From Alphaproteobacteria bacterium (GTDB lineage Bacteria; Pseudomonadota; Alphaproteobacteria; UBA6615): a stretch of 6,514 nucleotides of DNA. The position numbers were made by a program, and so were the translations under genes. The notes under the pieces were generated by a model. It saw only the letters and a program-made list of their open reading frames with translations, did no database searches and was not told the DNA's origin. Positions 1 through 5,255 of the stretch are shown here, one piece after another (within the stretch, counting starts at the first letter, position 1; every line of letters begins with the position of its first letter). Where the stretch lies: the NCBI GenBank assembly GCA_013003285.1, contig JABDJY010000255.1:1-6514 (forward strand). Direction: 5' to 3'.

Positions 1-32
1 GCGGTTTTCTTCTCCGTGATATCTTTTTCCAT
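1..32 (-). CDS. Start of an unidentified gene, cut by the left window edge
   Basis: An ATG at 30-32 on the minus strand opens a frame reading MEKDITEKKT before the window ends, with no stop in the visible codons. A purine-rich stretch on the minus strand (AGGGGG at about 42-47) lies nine bases upstream of this ATG and could serve as the ribosome binding site. An in-frame GTG directly before the ATG (33-35) is an alternative start with six-base spacing from the same purine run. The gene would be on the same strand as the FAH-family gene, about 80 bp beyond its stop, so it could be the next gene of the same transcript. Ten residues are too few to name a family. The call rests only on start, ribosome-binding-site position and orientation. 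Confidence 0.4.
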   Translation of the reverse strand, partial: MEKDITEKKT

Positions 33-113
33 CACCCTGTTCCCCCTGACTGACGTTCTGCGATCAGATTGTTTTTCTGACTTGAAAGTTCTATTCCCAG
101 CGCTGCGCCAATT

Positions 114-968
114 TTACCCCTCGGCGATCTCGTTCACCAGGGTGCCGACCCGCTCGACCTCGATCTCGCAAATATCGCCCGGTTTCATGAAGATCTGCGG
201 ATCGCGCGCGAAGCCGACGCCGGCCGGCGTGCCGGAGGCGATGACGTCGCCGGGCTGCAATTCGACGATGTTCGACACGTAGGCGATGAGCGCGTTGATG
301 TTGAAGATCAAGTCACGCGTGTTGGCGTCCTGCAGGGTCTCGCCGTTGAGGCGGGTGGAGATGTTTAAATTGTGCGGGTCCTCGATTTCGTCGGCGGTGA
401 CCATCCACGGGCCAAAGCCGCCGGTGCCGAAGAAATTCTTGCCCGGCGTTACCTGGCTGGTGTGGAACTGCCAGTCGCGCGCGCTGGCGTCGTTATAGCA
501 GGAATAGCCGGCGACATGGTTCAGCGCGTCCTCGTTGGCGATATAGCGTCCGGGTTTGCCGATGATGACGGCCAGTTCGCACTCATAGTCGAGTTGGGTC
601 ACCTTCGGCGACCGCAGGAGCGGCTCGCGGTGGCCGACTTGGCAGTCGGCGAAACGCAGAAACAGCGCTGGGTGCTCGGTCTTGCTGCGCGGCACACCGG
701 CGTCGATGGCCTCCTGCAGGTGGTCGGCATAATTGACGCCGGCGCAGAAAATATGCACCGGATCGGGGATCACCGGCAGATAGCGAATATCGTCGAGGCC
801 ATGATCGGGGGCTTCGCCGCTATACTGTGCCGCCGCGCCAATCTGACCGTCGGCGATCATCTGGCGCAGCGAGCCCACTCCCATCCGCGCAGACAAATCG
901 ACGATGCCCGCGTCGTTTACCAGCCCAACCCGCGAACCGGCGCCGGTGTCGAATGTCAATAAACGCAT
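114..968 (-). CDS. Fumarylacetoacetate hydrolase (FAH) family protein
   Basis: This is a 284-residue protein of the FAH superfamily. Members are soluble metal-dependent enzymes that hydrolyse, decarboxylate, isomerise or hydrate 2-oxo/enol dicarboxylates in aromatic, sugar-acid or amino-acid catabolism. The first ~60 residues form the usual small N-terminal region. The catalytic domain starts near residue 70 with CAGVNYADH (75-83, His83). The expected metal triad is visible as Glu129 and Glu131 (DYECE) and Asp160 (YNDASARDWQ). GKNFFGTGGFGPW (176-188), SGTPAGVG (245-252) and a C-terminal KPGD...E.E..G.L.N end complete the family pattern. Length is normal and no key residue is missing. The ATG at 966-968 is preceded on the minus strand by a strong purine run (AGGGAGAGAG, 974-983). 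The stop of the upstream sulfatase-like gene is only 51 bp away, so co-transcription is possible. The exact substrate cannot be read from sequence; 2-hydroxyhepta-2,4-diene-1,7-dioate isomerase-like or ureidoglycolate-lyase-like labels would be guesses. Confidence 0.93.
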   Translation of the reverse strand: MRLLTFDTGAGSRVGLVNDAGIVDLSARMGVGSLRQMIADGQIGAAAQYSGEAPDHGLDDIRYLPVIPDPVHIFCAGVNYADHLQEAIDAGVPRSKTEHPALFLRFADCQVGHREPLLRSPKVTQLDYECELAVIIGKPGRYIANEDALNHVAGYSCYNDASARDWQFHTSQVTPGKNFFGTGGFGPWMVTADEIEDPHNLNISTRLNGETLQDANTRDLIFNINALIAYVSNIVELQPGDVIASGTPAGVGFARDPQIFMKPGDICEIEVERVGTLVNEIAEG

Positions 969-1019
969 TTATTCTCTCTCCCTTAACGCTGCCGCCTGTG
1001 ATCTTCAGCGCTGCGACAT

Positions 1020-2765
1020 TTATTCGTACAGATACCGCGTAAAATCAAACGCTTCATCGAAGTTTAGCGCCGCGTCGAAGCGCTCGGGATCGCTGGCGAG
1101 GCAACGCATCACGCCGGCGAGTATACGCTCAGGCGTGGCGAATGCGGCCGTATAGTGTCGCAATTGTTGCGGGGTGCAGCCGCTGGTATTGGCCAATACC
1201 ACGGCCAAAATACCGTGCTGATCCTCTACGATAAACGTTGGATCGTCGTCGAAGCTTGCCGTGCGGCTCAAAAACGGTCCGTGGTCGCCCATGACAATCA
1301 GTATCGAGGGCGCTGGATTTTCGCGGACGGTCTCGATCAGTTGCTCCATGATCGCGGTGAGCTCGGCTGCTTTGTTATGGTAGAGGCCGGCATAACGTTC
1401 CAACGCCTTTTTGTCGGAGCTGCGATAATCTAGCGCGGTGTGACCGATCGGGTTGACAATATAGTGGAGAGTGAAAGCCGGCTTGGTGTCCGGTGAGCCG
1501 GAGGACAGGCCGACGATATCGTTCACCCGGTCTGGCCATTTTCCTTCGGGCGCCGGCCCATCGAACAGGGTGCCAAAAGTACAAAAGCCGAAGAATTTTA
1601 ACGCATCGTCGGAGGCCAGTGCGCAGAGGGTACTGTTGCGCACTGTTCGTGCTGGCTCGGGGATATAGGCGTCAACGAAAGGCCCGGGCCCGCCAAAATA
1701 CTGTTGGTCGAAACCGGTTGAGATTTTGTATCCATTGACCCGAAAAACATGTGCCACAGGGCCGTCCGAGCGACCGGCGAAATATCCGAAGTCACCGTCG
1801 AAATCGGGGTGGGCCAAGCGCATCAGGCTGTTAAGCGACGGTCGGGTCGGTACGTGGCTAGCGAATGCGTTCTTGAAGACCACAACGGATTCATTTTCGA
1901 GCAAATCTTCATAGGCTAGGTCGGCCAATCCCATATATTTTTCAGCGAGAGAGCTGGCGCTTAGTGCATCAAAGGAGACGATGTGAACGTTGGGCTTGGT
2001 ACGGAACTCGATTTTGCCGAAGGGCGCCAATCGGGTGGCCGTGTCCGGCGCCGCCGACGGGGCCAAAGCTAGTGTGGCGACAGGCCCTATCATCATCAGT
2101 GCCAATACCGCATTGGCGCCGCGTAGCGGCACAATGCTTTTGCCCGCCGTTGCGAACACAACTACGAATGACAACAGCGCGACAATTACGATGGCGATCT
2201 GGATAGGATCGGACCGAGATTGGAAGGCCCCGAGCAAAGACAGATAGAGCGCAAAGAGATTAAAAGTGCTTAAAACGCCCAACAAGGTGGTGAGCACCCA
2301 CGCTTGTTTTATACGTAAGAGACCGGCGTAGACGACAAGAACTTGCAGTGCCAAAACCAGAGCGACCCAGCCGAACAATGGTAACCAAAACTGGCTGCTG
2401 AGTTCGTCGAGAACCGCCGCCAACGACGCGACGCCGCCGTTCAAGAATATGAGCGCCAACAGTAAGGTGGTGCCGCGCTTAGCGGCAACGCTCGACGAAT
2501 AGTCGAGCGGCCGACCGTCACGTGCTAGATGCCAGATCAACGACACCAAAACGATAACGACGAAGGACACCGAAACGCCGATGATTTGGTCGGTTCGGGG
2601 AATGCCTGTGAGACGATAAACTGGGTCTTCCAGACCATGCGGCACCAGCATAAAGTTAGCGCCGACATAGACAATGTAGACGCCGTAAACCACCGCCAAA
2701 ACGAATAAGGTCTTGCATAAACGGTTGGCCAGAACGCGGCGCGACAGCGAAGTAAAAGTCTTCAT
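1020..2765 (-). CDS. Membrane-anchored sulfatase/alkaline-phosphatase-superfamily protein
   Basis: This 581-residue protein has an N-terminal membrane domain with about seven hydrophobic segments (roughly 17-37, 60-80, 98-118, 126-150, 157-181, 188-206, 217-235). A soluble catalytic domain of ~340 residues follows and is expected in the periplasm. The architecture resembles that of envelope phosphotransferases and membrane sulfatases such as LtaS and EptA/OpgB-type enzymes. Superfamily landmarks are the first metal-ligand strand NVHIVSFDALSASSL (Asp266), the nucleophile region FASHVPTRPSLNSL (301-314, Thr307 or Ser310 as candidates), a histidine in NPIGHT (442), the metal-binding VMGDHGP (Asp494, His495), and DQHGILAVVLA near 515-525. 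The Cys/Ser-x-Pro-x-Arg formylglycine motif of true sulfatases is not present; the corresponding stretch reads HVPTR. A phosphotransferase or phosphodiesterase on an envelope glycan or lipid is therefore as likely as a sulfatase. An in-frame TAG four codons upstream fixes the ATG at 2763-2765 as the earliest start, though no clear ribosome binding site precedes it. It is the third gene of the cassette, 65 bp after the methyltransferase. Confidence 0.85.
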   Translation of the reverse strand: MKTFTSLSRRVLANRLCKTLFVLAVVYGVYIVYVGANFMLVPHGLEDPVYRLTGIPRTDQIIGVSVSFVVIVLVSLIWHLARDGRPLDYSSSVAAKRGTTLLLALIFLNGGVASLAAVLDELSSQFWLPLFGWVALVLALQVLVVYAGLLRIKQAWVLTTLLGVLSTFNLFALYLSLLGAFQSRSDPIQIAIVIVALLSFVVVFATAGKSIVPLRGANAVLALMMIGPVATLALAPSAAPDTATRLAPFGKIEFRTKPNVHIVSFDALSASSLAEKYMGLADLAYEDLLENESVVVFKNAFASHVPTRPSLNSLMRLAHPDFDGDFGYFAGRSDGPVAHVFRVNGYKISTGFDQQYFGGPGPFVDAYIPEPARTVRNSTLCALASDDALKFFGFCTFGTLFDGPAPEGKWPDRVNDIVGLSSGSPDTKPAFTLHYIVNPIGHTALDYRSSDKKALERYAGLYHNKAAELTAIMEQLIETVRENPAPSILIVMGDHGPFLSRTASFDDDPTFIVEDQHGILAVVLANTSGCTPQQLRHYTAAFATPERILAGVMRCLASDPERFDAALNFDEAFDFTRYLYE

Positions 2766-2830
2766 CCGGGCAGTCTAGCGTAGTTGGTTTGGACCGTAAA
2801 AAACCTTGTCCCTGTCTTGGCGTCGCTGTC

Positions 2831-4219
2831 TTAACGGCGGCTGAAACAAAACAATTCGCGTCCGCTCGACGAGACAGTTTCGTGGGCCACGATTTCGGCG
2901 CGGTTTTCGAGTGCCGCCATGAAAGTCTCGCGGCTGTAGGAGGCAAACACATCTTCTCGCAAGGCAAGCATGGTCACGACAGTGGGGTCGTCTTTGGGCA
3001 CGAACTCGATGACACCCTTTGGCGCCATGCTAACGATAGAGGCGACCACTTCCTCAAGCGGCACATTTCGCGCGATCGCCAGATGGTGAATAACCGCTAA
3101 GGCCAGCACGCCGTCGGCCGCAGCGAGACGTTCGCCCAGCCCCTGCCGCTCGCGCGCATTCCAGCCAAGGCCAGGCGTGGGGTTTGCCAAATCCTGATAT
3201 AGGGGCAGGAAATCGAGACCTTCCGCTGTGGCGCGTGCGAAGGCGCCGTCGAGGGCGCCATGGTCGCCGTCGAGCCCGACAACCCGCTGCGCGCCGTGGG
3301 CCAGCGCCGTCTGGCTGTAGTCGCCCGTGTTGCAGCCCAGATCGATCAGCAAATCGGGTAGGGCGTCCGCCGCGAAGCGCTCGACAAAAGCGTGCTTGGC
3401 TGAAGCCTCTGCGCTTTCATAGGTGTTGTCAGTTGCATAGCGACCCCATGTCGTATGCGAGACGCCGGCCGGCGACAGTCCCGCGATGAAGTGGCGGAGT
3501 TGCTCGAGAATGGCCCGGAAACGGCTGCGCTTGAGGCCGCATGAGCTCGCCGCCTGAGCTGCCGCGACGTCGCTTTCGTCCACGCGTCCCTGCATGCGGG
3601 CGAGCAGCACAACGTGGCTGAATAAAACCGGCGAAAATTTGTGACGTAGCTTTAGAAGCGATGCTAATTCGCCGATCTCAATGCCGTCGGGCTGACCGCG
3701 AAACCAAGCATGGAAGGGCACGCCCAATTTGGCTTGCAGCACCAGCGGGTTCAGGAACTGCTGGCAGAATTGGCGATGGGCGAGCCAGGGCTCGTCTTCC
3801 CGGTAACGGCGAAACGACAAATAATCGATGAACAGAGGCTTACCGCCGATGAACTGGATGTTAAATGCCGAGGCATCCGAGAGAGCGACACTCTGTTCCA
3901 GCAGCTCGAGCTGGATATCCAAATGCAACAGCGCCGCAGCCTTCAAGGCGGCGAAGGGCCATTCATACGGATACGATATGATCGGTATTTTCGGGTGTTC
4001 GAGGACTAAGTCGTCGCGACCGGCGCTGGGCAGATCAGTGTTCGTCACCTCGGTTGCCGCGATCAGCAGGCCCCGTTCGATCAGCCCTTCAAGCGCACCG
4101 CTGTCGCGTACCGGTTTGTATTCTGTCTGTCCGTGGGGCGTAACGGTTCGGAAAACCCGCTCGCCGACGATATGAACATGCCCGGAAGGATCCCGGTAGG
4201 AGCCGGGGTCAATTGTCAT
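2831..4219 (-). CDS. SAM-dependent methyltransferase with kinase-like N-terminal half
   Basis: This is a 462-residue cytoplasmic-type protein with no signal peptide or membrane segment. The C-terminal half is a class I SAM methyltransferase. Motif I is LLIDLGCNTGDYS (290-302), followed by the acidic strand end VVGLDGD (313-319), LPLYQDLANP (338-347), and a post-I region DGVLALAVIHHLA (369-381). The N-terminal half (about 10-250) is a separate conserved-looking region with SYPYEWPFAALKAAALLHLD (82-101) and SDASAFNIQFIGGKPLFIDY (114-133). The latter resembles a kinase/aminoglycoside-phosphotransferase catalytic loop plus DFG-like strand (Asp115, Asn120, Asp132). The overall layout recalls the large methyltransferases annotated as NoeA-like in rhizobia, but that is from memory only. 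The start at 4217-4219 is chosen because the protein-like sequence begins there (MTIDPGSYRD) and its ATG overlaps the stop of the upstream small gene by 11 bp, typical of translational coupling. A longer in-frame extension to 4429 only runs antiparallel-free through the upstream gene and reads as an Arg/Pro/Ser-rich shadow. Substrate unknown; an envelope sugar or lipid is inferred from the neighbours. Confidence 0.85.
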   Translation of the reverse strand: MTIDPGSYRDPSGHVHIVGERVFRTVTPHGQTEYKPVRDSGALEGLIERGLLIAATEVTNTDLPSAGRDDLVLEHPKIPIISYPYEWPFAALKAAALLHLDIQLELLEQSVALSDASAFNIQFIGGKPLFIDYLSFRRYREDEPWLAHRQFCQQFLNPLVLQAKLGVPFHAWFRGQPDGIEIGELASLLKLRHKFSPVLFSHVVLLARMQGRVDESDVAAAQAASSCGLKRSRFRAILEQLRHFIAGLSPAGVSHTTWGRYATDNTYESAEASAKHAFVERFAADALPDLLIDLGCNTGDYSQTALAHGAQRVVGLDGDHGALDGAFARATAEGLDFLPLYQDLANPTPGLGWNARERQGLGERLAAADGVLALAVIHHLAIARNVPLEEVVASIVSMAPKGVIEFVPKDDPTVVTMLALREDVFASYSRETFMAALENRAEIVAHETVSSSGRELFCFSRR

Positions 4220-4460
4220 CGCTGCCAGTTTGGACGGATTCGGTTGGCGGCGGTGTCTCCTCGCTATCGCTTTTCGGTTTGTTCGGGCGGAACACACCCA
4301 GCACTTTGGCGATCGTGCTGCGGAAATAGAAACCGGCCACCGCGATGGCGCCGATAACGGCCTGCAGCGCGATACTCGCGGTGCCGGGATCGATATAGGC
4401 ATATGCGGGTCGGATGGTCGCGATCGCAAGTAAAGCAGTAAGGAATACTATTCGAGCCAT
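4209..4460 (-). CDS. Small exported/membrane protein with YIDPGTAS motif
   Basis: This is an 83-residue protein. It begins with a short basic stretch and hydrophobic core (MARIVFLTALLAIATIRP) ending in AYA at 19-21, a convincing signal-peptidase site. Immediately after it comes YIDPGTAS (22-29), then a hydrophobic segment (about 30-47), a basic patch (FRSTIAKVLGVFRPNKPK) and an acidic, Pro/Thr/Ser-rich tail (64-83). Small proteins with a YIDPGTGS-like motif right after the signal sequence are, from memory, widespread in bacteria and usually unannotated. The topology suggests the motif lies at the periplasmic membrane face and the basic C-terminal tail in the cytoplasm. The ATG at 4458-4460 is preferred over an in-frame TTG at 4494-4496 because it places the signal peptide at the true N-terminus; an AAAGGCGGA stretch about ten bases upstream could bind the ribosome. 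It is the first gene of the cassette and overlaps the methyltransferase start by 11 bp. Function unknown; an accessory role for the membrane sulfatase-like enzyme is an inference. Confidence 0.8.
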   Translation of the reverse strand: MARIVFLTALLAIATIRPAYAYIDPGTASIALQAVIGAIAVAGFYFRSTIAKVLGVFRPNKPKSDSEETPPPTESVQTGSDDN

Positions 4461-4503
4461 GGGGCGTCCGCCTTTGGCAGTTGGCAATAATTCCAATTTC
4501 TAG

Positions 4504-4533
4504 ACTATGTCATACGTCCATCGACGCTTACAA
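4504..4533 (-). promoter_or_regulatory. Possible promoter of the envelope cassette
   Basis: On the minus strand TTGTAA (4528-4533) and CATAGT (4504-4509) are separated by 18 bp. Each matches the sigma-70 consensus at four of six positions. They lie about 45 bp upstream of the small YIDPG gene and downstream of the tRNA. The match is weak, and read-through from the tRNA remains an alternative since no hairpin-plus-T-run terminator separates the two. Confidence 0.25.
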
Positions 4534-4550
4534 AAACTTAACAGATTCGC

Positions 4551-4570
4551 CCGGTAATTCTAATTAACGG
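4551..4570. promoter_or_regulatory. Imperfect 20-bp palindrome, candidate operator
   Basis: The two 10-bp halves CCGGTAATTC and TAATTAACGG are inverted copies matching at 8 of 10 positions, with dyad centre between 4560 and 4561. The site sits in the short gap between the tRNA 3' end and the cassette, just upstream of the putative -35 box. The lack of a usable loop and its AT-rich core argue against a terminator hairpin and for a dimeric regulator site. No regulator family is recognised. Confidence 0.35.
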
Positions 4571-4600
4571 TGCGAAATCAAGTATTTCTGCGGGAGAAAA

Positions 4601-4675
4601 TGGTGCCGCCGGGAGGAATCGAACCTCCGGCCCCACCCTTACCAAGGGTGTGCTCTACCCCTGAGCTACGGCGGC
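4601..4675 (-). tRNA. tRNA-Thr (anticodon GGT)
   Basis: This is a complete cloverleaf read on the minus strand. The acceptor stem is GCCGCCG (4669-4675) with CGGCGGC (4605-4611), discriminator A at 4604 and encoded CCA at 4601-4603. The D stem is GCTC/GAGC (4652-4666). The anticodon stem is CACCC/GGGTG (4634-4650) around the loop TTGGTAA, so the anticodon is GGT at 4641-4643, reading ACC and ACU threonine codons. The variable region is five bases. The T stem GGAGG/CCTCC (4612-4628) holds the loop TTCGATT. All stems pair perfectly, giving a 72-nt body plus CCA. It is on the same strand as the downstream cassette and divergent from the TerB-like gene. Four T residues follow CCA but no separate terminator hairpin is evident. 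Confidence 0.97.
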
Positions 4676-4705
4676 ACTAGGCTGGTACTTGGTCGGTACC
4701 GGCGG

Positions 4706-4735
4706 GTTATGCCATAGGAATCTCCGGAGCGGCAA
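4706..4735 (-). promoter_or_regulatory. Possible tRNA-Thr promoter
   Basis: On the minus strand TTGCCG (4730-4735) and CATAAC (4706-4711) are 18 bp apart, each matching the sigma-70 consensus at four of six positions. They lie about 30 bp upstream of the tRNA 5' end, with a GC-rich stretch just after the -10 as is common for stable-RNA promoters. The assignment is by position and weak matches only. Confidence 0.28.
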
Positions 4736-4759
4736 TAGCCCTGTCGTTGCCGGTCTGGC

Positions 4760-4788
4760 TTGCCTTCGCTCCGACCTGCTGGTGCAAT
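4760..4788 (+). promoter_or_regulatory. Possible promoter of the TerB-like gene
   Basis: TTGCCT (4760-4765) and TGCAAT (4783-4788) are 17 bp apart on the plus strand, each matching the consensus at four of six positions. They lie about 30 bp upstream of the ATG at 4818. Together with the putative tRNA promoter they would form a divergent promoter pair in the 142-bp gap. Weak matches, so only a suggestion. Confidence 0.25.
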
Positions 4789-4817
4789 GGGCATTCGCGG
4801 CGATAGGGGGCAGTAAT

Positions 4818-5255
4818 ATGTTCGAACGATTGAAGCAGGAATTGGCGCGGCACCGCCAGCGGCCGTTCCTCGAGGCGGCCATGGCCGGCTGTGCGTTGAT
4901 CGCCTCGGCCGATGATGAAGTGAGCTTTTCCGAACGCACACGCATGGATGCGGTGCTGGAAAGCCTGGCCGAGTTGCGCATATTTGACCCGCACGAGGCG
5001 GTCGATCTGTTCAATGCCCGCATCGACGCACTTAAGGCCGACCGGGAAACCGGCCAAGCCGAAGCGTTCGATGCAATCCGTCGCGGCGCGACGGCCGACG
5101 GGGCGCCGGAACTCCTCGTACGTATCTGTGTGGCGATCAGCCTGGCCGACGGTATATTCGTCGCCAACGAGCGGGCCATGCTGGGCTTGATTTGCGCCTC
5201 GCTTAACTTGGCGCCGGAAGCGATCGACGAAGCTCAGGCGGTGCTGTTCACATAG
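4818..5255 (+). CDS. TerB-like (tellurite-resistance TerB domain) protein
   Basis: This 145-residue, all-helical-looking soluble protein has two TerB-type acidic signatures. The first is ALIASADDEVSFSE (26-39, Asp32, Asp33, Glu39) and the second ISLADGIFVANERAMLGLI (107-125, Asp111, Glu118). Both fit the A-D-G/D-x-hydrophobic...E pattern that in TerB-fold proteins forms a metal-binding cluster. TerB-fold proteins occur in tellurite/stress-resistance operons and in many unrelated settings, and their molecular role is poorly defined. No other ter genes lie nearby, so a tellurite role is not supported here. The ATG at 4818-4820 is chosen because AGGGGG (4805-4810) sits seven bases upstream; an in-frame extension to 4689 would run through the presumed tRNA promoter region and does not look like the family. 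The stop lies inside the 3' end of the convergent deaminase gene, giving a 22-bp tail-to-tail overlap. Confidence 0.82.
   Translation: MFERLKQELARHRQRPFLEAAMAGCALIASADDEVSFSERTRMDAVLESLAELRIFDPHEAVDLFNARIDALKADRETGQAEAFDAIRRGATADGAPELLVRICVAISLADGIFVANERAMLGLICASLNLAPEAIDEAQAVLFT

Noticed and set aside
64..80. TCAGA/TCTGA inverted repeat with a T-rich loop downstream of the FAH gene, considered as a terminator
   Set aside because: The stem is only five base pairs, weakly GC, and is not followed by a T run on the transcribed strand.
372..962. A 196-codon open frame on the plus strand
   Set aside because: It lies wholly antisense to the well-supported FAH-family gene and its translation shows no family features; it is a codon-bias shadow.
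98..1015. CAGCGCTGCG occurring at 98-107 and 1006-1015, flanking the FAH gene like short direct repeats
   Set aside because: The palindromic core CAGCGCTG also occurs inside the gene at 663-670; a short GC-rich word repeated by chance is the simplest explanation.
4220..4429. A 70-codon N-terminal extension of the methyltransferase
   Set aside because: It overlaps nearly the whole YIDPG gene in another frame and is Arg/Pro/Ser-rich, low-quality protein sequence; the ATG at 4219 gives a natural coupled start.
4689..4817. A 43-codon N-terminal extension of the TerB-like protein
   Set aside because: It crosses the presumed tRNA promoter, and the internal ATG at 4818 has a good ribosome binding site and family-like start.
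4655..5179. A 174-codon minus-strand open frame over the tRNA and TerB-like gene
   Set aside because: It overlaps the D arm and acceptor 5' strand of the tRNA and is antisense to the TerB-like gene; Ser/Arg-rich composition is typical of a shadow frame.
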